A stretch of DNA of 5,695 nt from JAVVUQ01 sp036653075 (GTDB taxonomy: Bacteria; Bacillota; Clostridia; Christensenellales; CAG-314). The stretch is from assembly GCA_036653075.1 (NCBI GenBank), contig JAVVUQ010000092.1, forward strand, positions 1 to 5,695, given 5' to 3'. Position numbers and translations under genes: made by a program. The notes beneath the pieces were generated by a model. It ran no database searches, was not told the DNA's origin, and saw only the letters and a program-made list of their open reading frames with translations. Shown here one piece after another: positions 1-5,695 of this stretch. Numbering within the stretch: position 1 is the first letter of the stretch; each line of letters begins with the position of its first letter.

Positions 1-17
1 ATAATTTATTTATTTGC

Positions 18-55
18 AAGTAATTTTATATTTATTTTAAATATAATTACTTTTT
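18..55 (+). terminator. Weak terminator-like hairpin
   Basis: AAGTAATT (18-25) plus ATATTTA (28-34) pairs with TAAATAT (38-44) plus AATTACTT (45-52). There is a two-base bulge at 26-27 and a three-base loop, and a run of T follows (51-55). It could end transcription of a rightward gene left of the window. The stem has only one G-C pair, so it would be unstable, and in such AT-rich DNA it may be a chance palindrome. Confidence 0.22.
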
Positions 56-161
56 AATGCTAATTCAAACCATTTATTCTAAATAGATGGCATTATGTCA
101 ACACATCATTTTGTCATAGCGATGCCCACATATTTAAAGAAAAAACTATATTGACCTATGT

Positions 162-189
162 TTGCGATGTTCATTGCCTTTTATATAAT
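162..189 (+). promoter_or_regulatory. Possible upstream sigma-A promoter
   Basis: TTGCGA (162-167) is followed after 16 bases by a perfect TATAAT (184-189). The -35 matches consensus at four of six positions. If used, transcription would start near 196 and run about 445 nt before the first gene, which is long, so it might instead serve a small RNA or be fortuitous. The better placed promoter at 414-442 is preferred. Confidence 0.25.
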
Positions 190-216
190 AAATATATATA
201 AATTTTACATATCCAT

Positions 217-246
217 TGCGCTTGCTATAAAATTAAAGTTAGCGCA
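217..246. repeat. Short GC-containing inverted repeat
   Basis: TGCGCT (217-222) is the exact reverse complement of AGCGCA (241-246). After one mismatch the stem can extend through a G-T wobble and two pairs (224-226 with 237-239), leaving a loop of about ten bases. This is one of few G+C-containing structures in the intergenic region. No T-run follows on either strand, so it is not a standard terminator. It could be a protein-binding site or a hairpin in an untranslated RNA. Confidence 0.3.
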
Positions 247-263
247 CAAAATGAATTTAAATA

Positions 264-327
264 GTTGGATTTACTCGTTATTATTGTTGAATTTACTCAT
301 TATTGTTGAATGTTAAGCATTATTATT
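264..327. repeat. Three degenerate tandem repeats of 19-23 bp
   Basis: Unit 1 (264-285), unit 2 (286-304) and unit 3 (305-327) each begin with GTTGRAT and end in TTATT. Units 1 and 2 share GTTGRATTTACTCR and differ mainly by a three-base TTA insertion, while unit 3 has a diverged centre. The cluster sits immediately left of the leftward promoter candidate (330-358) and upstream of the main rightward promoter. Such direct repeats may be binding sites for a regulator or a slippage-expanded microrepeat; the sequence does not decide. Confidence 0.5.
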
Positions 328-329
328 AT

Positions 330-358
330 AGTATATATTGATATTTATATAATGTCAA
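330..358 (-). promoter_or_regulatory. Candidate leftward (divergent) sigma-A promoter
   Basis: On the minus strand a perfect TTGACA (358 to 353) is separated by 17 bases from TATACT (335 to 330), five of six matches to the -10 consensus. Transcription would start near 322 and run leftward through the tandem repeats towards the window edge. No gene on that strand is visible within the window, so it would serve a divergent gene left of position 1 or a short untranslated RNA. The AT-rich background makes chance matches possible. Confidence 0.35.
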
Positions 359-367
359 GTATTATTA

Positions 368-411
368 TATAAAATTATTTTATAAAAATTACTATAAAAT
401 CATATAAAAAT
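368..411 (+). promoter_or_regulatory. Phased A-tracts / UP-like element
   Basis: Four copies of TATAAAA(A)T lie at 368-375, 381-389, 393-400 and 403-411, placing A-runs roughly every 11-13 bases, close to the helical repeat. The first copy is also half of a perfect 17-base palindrome (368-384). They end directly upstream of the -35 box at 414. By position and composition they could bend DNA or contact the RNA polymerase alpha subunit. This role is inferred from spacing only. Confidence 0.35.
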
Positions 412-413
412 TG

Positions 414-442
414 TTGACATTTTTATCAAAATGATTTATAAC
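414..442 (+). promoter_or_regulatory. Main candidate promoter of the lipoprotein-protease operon
   Basis: A perfect -35 TTGACA (414-419) is followed after the optimal 17 bases by TATAAC (437-442), five of six matches to the sigma-A -10 box. Predicted transcription start is near 449, leaving a leader of about 190 nt before the first start codon at 642. A-tracts lie just upstream and an exact inverted repeat covers the -10 and the start point. It is the best rightward promoter match found in the window. Confidence 0.6.
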
Positions 443-455
443 TAAAATAGTTATA
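437..455. promoter_or_regulatory. Operator-like perfect inverted repeat over the -10 box
   Basis: TATAACTA (437-444) and TAGTTATA (448-455) are exact reverse complements separated by AAA. The left arm contains the -10 hexamer and the right arm covers the predicted start site. A dimeric repressor bound here would block polymerase. Alternatively the right arm and what follows could be part of the transcript's 5' end. No known regulator family is recognised from the motif. Confidence 0.45.
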
Positions 456-628
456 GTTGAAATTTTTATAAAACGTGAAAAAGCGATAATACAATAGAAT
501 GGTAAATCAAAAATGCGCGCGTAGTGATTTGCGAGAAAGTATTATATGCAGTTATTAGAGTAGGTATAGGGTATATATTGAAAAAAGAGGAAAAGAAGCG
601 TTTTATAAAGACTGTTTCAGAAATAATC

Positions 629-635
629 AAGGAGG
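629..635 (+). promoter_or_regulatory. Ribosome binding site of the lipoprotein gene
   Basis: AAGGAGG ends six bases before the ATG at 642. This near-perfect anti-Shine-Dalgarno match fixes that ATG as the start. Confidence 0.9.
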
Positions 636-641
636 TAAGAA

Positions 642-2864
642 ATGCTGAAAGCGCAAATAAACCGTAAAATAATGATACTTATGATGTTAACGATGTTGAT
701 GGCAGCGTTAGTGGTGATGAGTTCGTGTGATGTTTTATCGGTTATTGAGAGTGTTGAACTAATTCCAGGAGATTTTCCGACGGTATATGTAATAGGCGAT
801 GAGCTTGACGTATCGAAGATGGCGATTAGAGTGCGTACCGACGATGGTGCAGTGCGAGAGAGGCCAGTGACAAAAGCGATGGTGTCAGGATTTGAGACGG
901 AGCAGTTGGGAACTAAGGAGATGACGATAAGGTATTACAAGTATGAGATGAAGCTTGCGTATGTTGTAACGACCAAGTTGTATTATGATGTAAAGTTTGA
1001 TGGAAATGGTGGGCAAACAGACGCTCAAGTACAGAGTATTTATTATGGAAAGAGCGCAATAAAGCCAAGTGATCCAATGCGCACGGGATACACGTTTAGT
1101 GGCTGGTATTTAGATGGAAAAGAGTACAAATTCACAGAAGGAGTGCAAAAGGACATAGTATTGCAAGCCAAGTGGAATATAAACAGCTATGAAGTAGTAT
1201 TTACAGATGGAGAGAATGTATTATTTTCGACCAAGGTAGTATATAATACAGTAGTGAGTCCGTATGAGATTTATGAAAAAGACGGATATGATGTAGATGG
1301 TTGGTACATAGGGGAGCAAAAGTATGATTTTGCGACGTTAGTGACGTCAGAAATGACATTGACGGCGAAGTGGAAATATAATGCAGATAAGATGCGAGTA
1401 GTATATATGCAGCAACTTGATGTAATATATAACAGTTTGCGTAGTTGTGATTACAGCGTAGAGAGCTGGGATGAAGTAGCGGCAAAGCTTGCGATGATAA
1501 AAGAGCAAATGGAGAAAGAGACGGCAGAAGATATGTATGAGCAATTGCGAATGCAATTTAATGAATACGTAGCGGATAGCACGTTATTGCAAGATTTAGA
1601 AAGGGCAATGCAGCTATTGAATGAAAATGAGTATTTTGAAGAAGAATGGGCGACCATAACTTTAATATACTTAGAAGCAAAGGAATATTTAAGTACATAT
1701 ATATCGGGAGCGCCGATGCCAGAGAAGGTATATGTAGATGCGATGGTAGCGATAGATAATGTTGTAACTAAAGCGGAAGACATAGAAAACGCAAAATATT
1801 TAAAAAACACGAGAAAACGTGATTTAACAAATTACTATAATATTTTAGATAAGAATTTTTATTCAGACGAAAATATAACAGCATTAAAAGAAGTATATGA
1901 GCAAGCGATAATAAATATAGATAACGCCGCTGGAACAAAAGCGACGGCGATTGCGTATGCTCAAGCGATTATAGATTTGTCAAAAATAGAGATATTACCT
2001 GAAAAAATAATTAATACATTGCTTGAGTTATATAATGTAATGGAAGGATACAAAGCGGAAGATTATTTTGCAAGAGAGTGGGAGCAGATACAAGGAATAA
2101 AAGTAGCGGCTATAGTGTCGATACGAGAATACGTTGGAGGAGCTCCTACCTTAGAGAAGATAATAGCTGACGCAAAGGTTGCGTTAGGCAATGTAATAAC
2201 GAAAGCGGAGGACATAGTATTAGCGGAAAGTTTAAAGACGACGAAGATAAGAAGCATAGAGAATCATATAAATTCGTTAAATGAATTAAATTATTCGGTA
2301 ATAAATTGGAACGAAATAAAGAGGCTTCAAGCAGAATCGGTATTGGCTATAAATAAAGCGATAGGAACGGTAGCGGTATCTAAAGCATACGCAGACGCGT
2401 TGGTAATGATTAATAGCGTAGCTACGTTGTCGGATAGTTTAGTAAATGAAATAAACAATTTAATAGCGGCGTACAAGCAGTATAAGCAAGAAGATTATTT
2501 TGTAGACCAATGGACAGAGTTAGAAGGGATATACAATGCGGCGGTAGTAGAATTACGAGAATACGTTGGAGGAACTCCGACAGCGGATAGGATAGTAAGT
2601 GAAGCGACTAAAGCGATGGGAAATGTTATAACAAAGCAACAAGACATATCTAATGCAGAGTACACGAAGCAGTCACGCATAAGAGAATTAAATAATATGG
2701 TATCCGTATTAAAAGAGAGTGATTACACAGCGGAGAAGTGGCAGAGTATACAAAACGCATTAAATAGTGGAATAAGCGCAATAAACAATGCAGTAGGAAC
2801 GAAAGCGGTAGGAATTGCGTTTAATGAAGCTTATCAACAATTAAAAGCGGCAATCGAACTATAA
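642..2864 (+). CDS. Surface lipoprotein with Ig-like, InlB B-repeat and FIVAR-like helical repeat domains
   Basis: Complete 740-residue protein; no named gene recognised. Residues 1-29 form a lipoprotein signal peptide: basic start, hydrophobic core, then VMSSC with Cys29 as the predicted lipidated residue. Residues about 35-110 resemble a bacterial Ig-like (Big_3-type) domain. Two InlB/Listeria-Bacteroides B-repeats follow: 114-178 (KFDGNGG, GYTFSGWY, ending LQAKW) and 183-244 (GYDVDGWY, ending LTAKW). From 248 to 740 it is all predicted helix, made of alternating FIVAR-like modules A-B-A-B-A-B-A that end at the last residue. There is no LPXTG motif or C-terminal membrane segment, so anchoring would be by the N-terminal lipid, with the helical rod projecting outward. 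B-repeats and FIVAR modules occur in adhesins and carbohydrate- or wall-associated surface proteins, so an adhesive or spacer role is plausible but inferred. It is first in an operon with the downstream protease. The start is set by AAGGAGG six bases upstream. Confidence 0.93.
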   Translation: MLKAQINRKIMILMMLTMLMAALVVMSSCDVLSVIESVELIPGDFPTVYVIGDELDVSKMAIRVRTDDGAVRERPVTKAMVSGFETEQLGTKEMTIRYYKYEMKLAYVVTTKLYYDVKFDGNGGQTDAQVQSIYYGKSAIKPSDPMRTGYTFSGWYLDGKEYKFTEGVQKDIVLQAKWNINSYEVVFTDGENVLFSTKVVYNTVVSPYEIYEKDGYDVDGWYIGEQKYDFATLVTSEMTLTAKWKYNADKMRVVYMQQLDVIYNSLRSCDYSVESWDEVAAKLAMIKEQMEKETAEDMYEQLRMQFNEYVADSTLLQDLERAMQLLNENEYFEEEWATITLIYLEAKEYLSTYISGAPMPEKVYVDAMVAIDNVVTKAEDIENAKYLKNTRKRDLTNYYNILDKNFYSDENITALKEVYEQAIINIDNAAGTKATAIAYAQAIIDLSKIEILPEKIINTLLELYNVMEGYKAEDYFAREWEQIQGIKVAAIVSIREYVGGAPTLEKIIADAKVALGNVITKAEDIVLAESLKTTKIRSIENHINSLNELNYSVINWNEIKRLQAESVLAINKAIGTVAVSKAYADALVMINSVATLSDSLVNEINNLIAAYKQYKQEDYFVDQWTELEGIYNAAVVELREYVGGTPTADRIVSEATKAMGNVITKQQDISNAEYTKQSRIRELNNMVSVLKESDYTAEKWQSIQNALNSGISAINNAVGTKAVGIAFNEAYQQLKAAIEL
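981..1373 (+). repeat. Two tandem InlB-type B-repeats (protein level)
   Basis: The segment encodes residues 114-178 and 183-244 of the lipoprotein. Both show the family pattern: a beta strand ending in F-D/T-D/G-G, a central G-Y-x-x-x-G-W-Y turn, and a closing x-L-x-A-K-W. The second copy lacks the usual NGG loop and has DGEN instead. In characterised proteins such modules are small beta-grasp-like spacers or binding units. The two copies are well diverged in DNA, so the duplication is old. Confidence 0.85.
1383..2861 (+). repeat. Alternating A/B FIVAR-like helical repeats, 144-residue period
   Basis: A modules begin at residues 248, 384, 528 and 672; B modules begin at about 315, 453 and 597. 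A modules carry the FIVAR-like pattern Y-T/S-x-x-x-W then an A-x-G-T-K-A turn and a closing helix (clearest in the last, DYTAEKW and AVGTKA). B modules carry E-D-Y-F-x-x-x-W, then YVGG(A/T)PT and NVITK. The B-module Trp residues fall at 336, 480 and 624, exactly 144 apart, and the A2, A3 and A4 starts are also 144 apart (432 bp). The first A module is about eight residues shorter and more diverged. Confidence 0.8.
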
Positions 2865-2865
2865 T

Positions 2866-2871
2866 AGGAGG
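2866..2871 (+). promoter_or_regulatory. Ribosome binding site of the protease gene
   Basis: AGGAGG lies two bases after the lipoprotein stop codon and five bases before the ATG at 2877. It fixes the protease start and leaves no room for a terminator or separate promoter between the genes. Confidence 0.9.
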
Positions 2872-2876
2872 AAAAT

Positions 2877-5695
2877 ATGAAAAAATTCTATTTTTGGAAC
2901 TTGTGTATAGTATTAGCGTTTGTATTAGTAGTAATGTCGTGCGTAACGGTATTTGCGTCTAATGTAGATGTTCAATCAAAAGGTAGCATAAAACTATCTA
3001 ACGTACAAATGTTAGGTGGAGATAAGTTACAACAGGCAGCTGGTTCAAAGATTAATTTTTCTGATATGATGAACAGAAAAATTGAAATGGACCAAAACGA
3101 AAAGGTTAGAGTAATAATAAACCTTGGGGGTAAGTCACTTGTAAATGAATATATCAAGTCACAAGGACAAGGAAACGTAGCGGAATTTGCGACATCAAAT
3201 GAAGGAATAGATTTGATGAAAGAAATTGAAGCAAAGCAAAGTTATGTTATGGAAAAGATAGCGGCAGCGGGAATAGTAGTAGAATACAAATTCTCATACG
3301 CAACGTTATTGAGTGGATTTGCAGCAACAGTAAGATACGGAGATATAGCTGCAATTGAAGCGATAGATGGAGTAAAAGGCGTAGAAATATCCGAGAGATA
3401 TTCAATACCTACAAGCGTATCGGCAGCTGATTTATTGACGCCGACAGGAATACTTGGAAATGAAACTGGATACAATGGCGAAGGCACATTGACAGCGGTA
3501 ATAGATACAGGATTAGATTGGAAGCATATATCTTTCCAAAAGATGTTAAATAATCCAGTATTGAATTTAAGTAACATTGAAAATTTAGTAGATAATTTTT
3601 ATGGAAACACAAAATTAGGTTGGAATTCATATTCAGCGACAGATTTTTATAAAAACTCAAAAGTTGGATTTGGATTTGACTATGCAGATATGGATGCAAA
3701 CGTAATACCATCGGAGTTATGCGTAACAAGTTTCAGCGGATACCACGGAACACACGTAGCGGGTATAATAGCTGGCGATGACGATATTATTACAGGCGTA
3801 GCGAAGAATACGCAACTTGCAGTAATGAAAGTATTTGGCGACGGCGGAACAGGCGCATATACAGCGGACATTTTAGCTGCATTAAGTGACGCAGTGTTAT
3901 TAGGCGTAGATTCAATAAATATGAGTTTAGGTTCGCCTATAGGCTTTACTTATGAAAGAGATGAAGACGCTCAATTTATAAATGATATGTATGACCTTGT
4001 TGGCGAGTTAGGAATTAGCTTAAACGTAGCGGCAGGAAACGAAAACAATTCAGGTTATCAATCATTAAACGGAGCTAACTTAGCTGAAAACCCAGACATA
4101 GCGACAATTGGATCACCATCGTCATACTATGCAGCGTTTGCAGTAGCGAGCGTAGATGGAACATTAAAGAATGCTTTAGTAAGTGATGGAAGGAAGATGC
4201 TGTATAACGAAGGAATAGAAGCGGCAAGTTCAAAGCCATTAGATTTTATGGGATTATTCTTAAGTAAAAATACAGCGGGAAGCTATGAATATGTAGCGAT
4301 TGGCGGATTTGGCGAACAAAAAGATTATGAAGGCAAAGACGTTAAAGGCAAGATAGCTCTTGTACAACGTGGAAGCTCGACATTTGCATCAAAGATGAAA
4401 ACAGCGGCAGATAACGGAGCGATAGCGTGCATAATATACAATAACCAAATGGGCACGATTAATATGTCAATAGACCAAGAATTACTTATTCCAGTATGTT
4501 CTATTTCGGTGTCAGACGGAAACTTTATGGCTATAAAGGGAACAGGAAAAGTAGAGATAAGTAAATCAAACGCAGACGGACCATTTATGTCAGACTTCTC
4601 AAGTTGGGGCGTACTTGCAGATTTGTCCATTAAACCAGAAATAACAGCTCCTGGCGCAGACATTTTATCAGCGGTACCAGAAACATATGGCAAGTTATAT
4701 GAATATATGAGTGGTACAAGTATGGCGACGCCTAACTTAACAGGCGTAACAGCAGTAGTAAGACAATATTTAAAAGAAACACACCCAGAATATACAGACA
4801 AGCAAGTGCAAGAACTTATTTATAAATTATTGATGAGCACAGCGTCAATAGTAAAAGATGTAAACGGCAATCCAGCATTTGTAAGGAATCAAGGCGCAGG
4901 CGTAGCAAACGTAACAAACGCTATCAATACAAAAGCATATTTGTCAGTAACTAACAGCAACAGAACAAAGATTGAATTAGGTGATGATGCAGATAGAACA
5001 GGAATGTATACATTGAGATTCAACCTTGTTAATATAGGAAACGAAGCGTTATCATACGCAATAAGCACAAAGACATTTACAGAGACATTAGCTGAAAATG
5101 GATATGCAGTTGCTTATTTAGCGCATATGTTAGATAAAGGCGGAGTAAAAGTATCTGTAACAAACGGAACATACGAAAACGGTATAGTAACAGTAGAAGG
5201 CAATGAAACAGCAGCGATTAAAGTTGTTATTACCTTAGCTGAAGAAGAAAAGGCATATTTAAATGAAAGCTTTATAAATGGTTACTATGTAGAAGGATTT
5301 GTATGCTTAACAAGTAACAATGAAGACGCTATTGACTTAAGTATACCATACTTAGCATTTTATGGAGATTGGGCAAATCAAAGAGCATTTGATTATACAA
5401 TTTATGAAGAAGGACGTTTGCACTTTGGAGCGACAACGCCATACGCGACATACAGCGATGGATATATGTTACCAATCGGCGGATATCCGTATGAATTAGC
5501 AGAAGGCGAAGCGCCAGTAATGGCAAATATGGAAAACAACTCAATTTCACTTTATAACACATCGACATCAGGTATTTATACAGTACGTATGTACCTATTA
5601 AGAGACGTAGCTGAAATGAAATACTCCTTAATAGACCAATTGACAGGCGATACAATATGGAGTGATGTTGCGTATAACGTACAAAAATCATATTA
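2877..5695 (+). CDS. Lactocepin/C5a-peptidase-like subtilisin-family (S8) serine protease, 3' truncated by window
   Basis: 939 complete codons are present; the frame is still open at the edge (last two bases TA). Residues 1-27 form an export signal with either a lipobox (VVMSC, Cys22) or signal peptidase I cleavage after VFA (27). Residues about 77-178 resemble an inhibitor I9 propeptide (VRVIINL ... GVKGVEI), implying a self-processed zymogen. The catalytic set is intact: Asp210 in VIDTGLD, His290 in YHGTHVAG, oxyanion Asn388 in AAGNEN, Ser615 in SGTSMATPN. A PA domain (about 454-555, GKIALVQRG, CIIYNN) is inserted between Asn and Ser, as in lactocepin and C5a peptidase. An Fn3-like domain follows (about 690-815), then IPYLAFYGDW at 823-832, a hallmark of that subfamily, and the start of a further beta domain. 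The expected role is cleavage of extracellular proteins or peptides at the cell surface; the substrate is unknown. It starts 12 bases after the lipoprotein stop, so the two are co-transcribed. The C-terminal anchor is not visible. Confidence 0.95.
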   Translation, partial: MKKFYFWNLCIVLAFVLVVMSCVTVFASNVDVQSKGSIKLSNVQMLGGDKLQQAAGSKINFSDMMNRKIEMDQNEKVRVIINLGGKSLVNEYIKSQGQGNVAEFATSNEGIDLMKEIEAKQSYVMEKIAAAGIVVEYKFSYATLLSGFAATVRYGDIAAIEAIDGVKGVEISERYSIPTSVSAADLLTPTGILGNETGYNGEGTLTAVIDTGLDWKHISFQKMLNNPVLNLSNIENLVDNFYGNTKLGWNSYSATDFYKNSKVGFGFDYADMDANVIPSELCVTSFSGYHGTHVAGIIAGDDDIITGVAKNTQLAVMKVFGDGGTGAYTADILAALSDAVLLGVDSINMSLGSPIGFTYERDEDAQFINDMYDLVGELGISLNVAAGNENNSGYQSLNGANLAENPDIATIGSPSSYYAAFAVASVDGTLKNALVSDGRKMLYNEGIEAASSKPLDFMGLFLSKNTAGSYEYVAIGGFGEQKDYEGKDVKGKIALVQRGSSTFASKMKTAADNGAIACIIYNNQMGTINMSIDQELLIPVCSISVSDGNFMAIKGTGKVEISKSNADGPFMSDFSSWGVLADLSIKPEITAPGADILSAVPETYGKLYEYMSGTSMATPNLTGVTAVVRQYLKETHPEYTDKQVQELIYKLLMSTASIVKDVNGNPAFVRNQGAGVANVTNAINTKAYLSVTNSNRTKIELGDDADRTGMYTLRFNLVNIGNEALSYAISTKTFTETLAENGYAVAYLAHMLDKGGVKVSVTNGTYENGIVTVEGNETAAIKVVITLAEEEKAYLNESFINGYYVEGFVCLTSNNEDAIDLSIPYLAFYGDWANQRAFDYTIYEEGRLHFGATTPYATYSDGYMLPIGGYPYELAEGEAPVMANMENNSISLYNTSTSGIYTVRMYLLRDVAEMKYSLIDQLTGDTIWSDVAYNVQKSY

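Larger units (their letters stand above)
1..641. other. AT-rich intergenic region without a convincing gene
   Basis: All six frames are broken by frequent stops and no open frame with a good ribosome binding site and protein-like composition is visible. The region is much more AT-rich than the two genes to its right. It contains the regulatory and repeat elements listed separately: a hairpin at 18-55, an inverted repeat at 217-246, tandem repeats at 264-327, promoter candidates on both strands and an operator-like palindrome at 437-455. From about 450 to 641 it is probably the untranslated leader of the first gene. The upstream neighbour lies outside the window, so its orientation is unknown. 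Confidence 0.75.

Noticed and set aside
73..101. Second leftward promoter candidate, TTGACA-N17-AATAAA on the minus strand
   Set aside because: The -35 is perfect but the -10 lacks the conserved final T and matches only four of six. In such AT-rich DNA this is weak evidence.
106..174. 22-codon minus-strand frame (begins MNIANIGQY) that could follow the leftward promoter
   Set aside because: It has only a weak AAGG upstream, is short, matches no recognised small toxin or leader, and is within chance expectation.
264..327. CRISPR array
   Set aside because: The repeats are contiguous, degenerate and AT-rich, with no unique spacers between them and no cas genes nearby.
499..558. 19-codon frame starting at an ATG in the leader
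   Set aside because: It has no ribosome binding site and no protein-like features, and its Cys/Arg content is unlike the neighbouring genes.
1201..1810. Several overlapping minus-strand open frames within the lipoprotein gene (also 2063-2257 and 2495-2680)
   Set aside because: They are antisense shadows of a gene with clear domains and a strong ribosome binding site. They are low-complexity (Ser/Ile/Tyr/His-rich) and have no recognisable protein family.
2972..5691. Minus-strand open frames of 61-158 codons opposite the protease gene
   Set aside because: The plus strand encodes an intact subtilase with all catalytic residues. The antisense frames reflect its codon bias.
5694..5695. Possible stop codon of the protease at the window edge (terminal TA)
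   Set aside because: Only two bases are visible, and the last beta domain looks incomplete for this subfamily, so continuation is more likely than a stop. It cannot be decided here.

Overview
This window looks like an AT-rich, low-GC Gram-positive (Bacillota-type) chromosome segment. The pointers are strong AGGAGG-type ribosome binding sites, sigma-A-like promoter hexamers, an extremely AT-rich intergenic region, TTA/TTG/ATA/AAA-heavy codon use with TGG for Trp and ordinary stops, and protein families (InlB B-repeats, FIVAR-like helical repeats, lactocepin/C5a-peptidase-type subtilase) typical of gut or host-associated Firmicutes. The exact taxon cannot be fixed from the sequence.

Layout. 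Positions 1-641 hold no convincing gene. This stretch carries a weak terminator-like hairpin near the left edge, a small inverted repeat, a cluster of three degenerate tandem repeats, a leftward promoter candidate, phased A-tracts, and one good rightward promoter (TTGACA-N17-TATAAC, 414-442). The -10 of that promoter lies inside a perfect inverted repeat, which resembles an operator. A leader of about 190 nt then precedes the first gene.

Positions 642-2864 encode a complete 740-residue predicted surface lipoprotein. In order it has a lipobox signal peptide, a bacterial Ig-like domain, two InlB-type B-repeats, and a long helical array of two alternating FIVAR-like modules (A-B-A-B-A-B-A), of which the last units keep an exact 144-residue period. 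Twelve bases later, behind its own AGGAGG site, starts a second gene (2877 to beyond the right edge). It encodes an exported subtilisin-family (S8) protease with signal peptide, I9-like propeptide, intact Asp/His/Asn/Ser active site, an inserted PA domain and a lactocepin-type Fn3-like region. It is truncated by the window end.

The two genes almost certainly form one transcript. The pairing suggests a cell-surface module: a lipid-anchored rod-like protein made together with a cell-envelope protease. Whether the rod protein binds, presents, is matured by or is cut by the protease is inference. No RNA gene, CRISPR array, insertion sequence or phage gene was seen.
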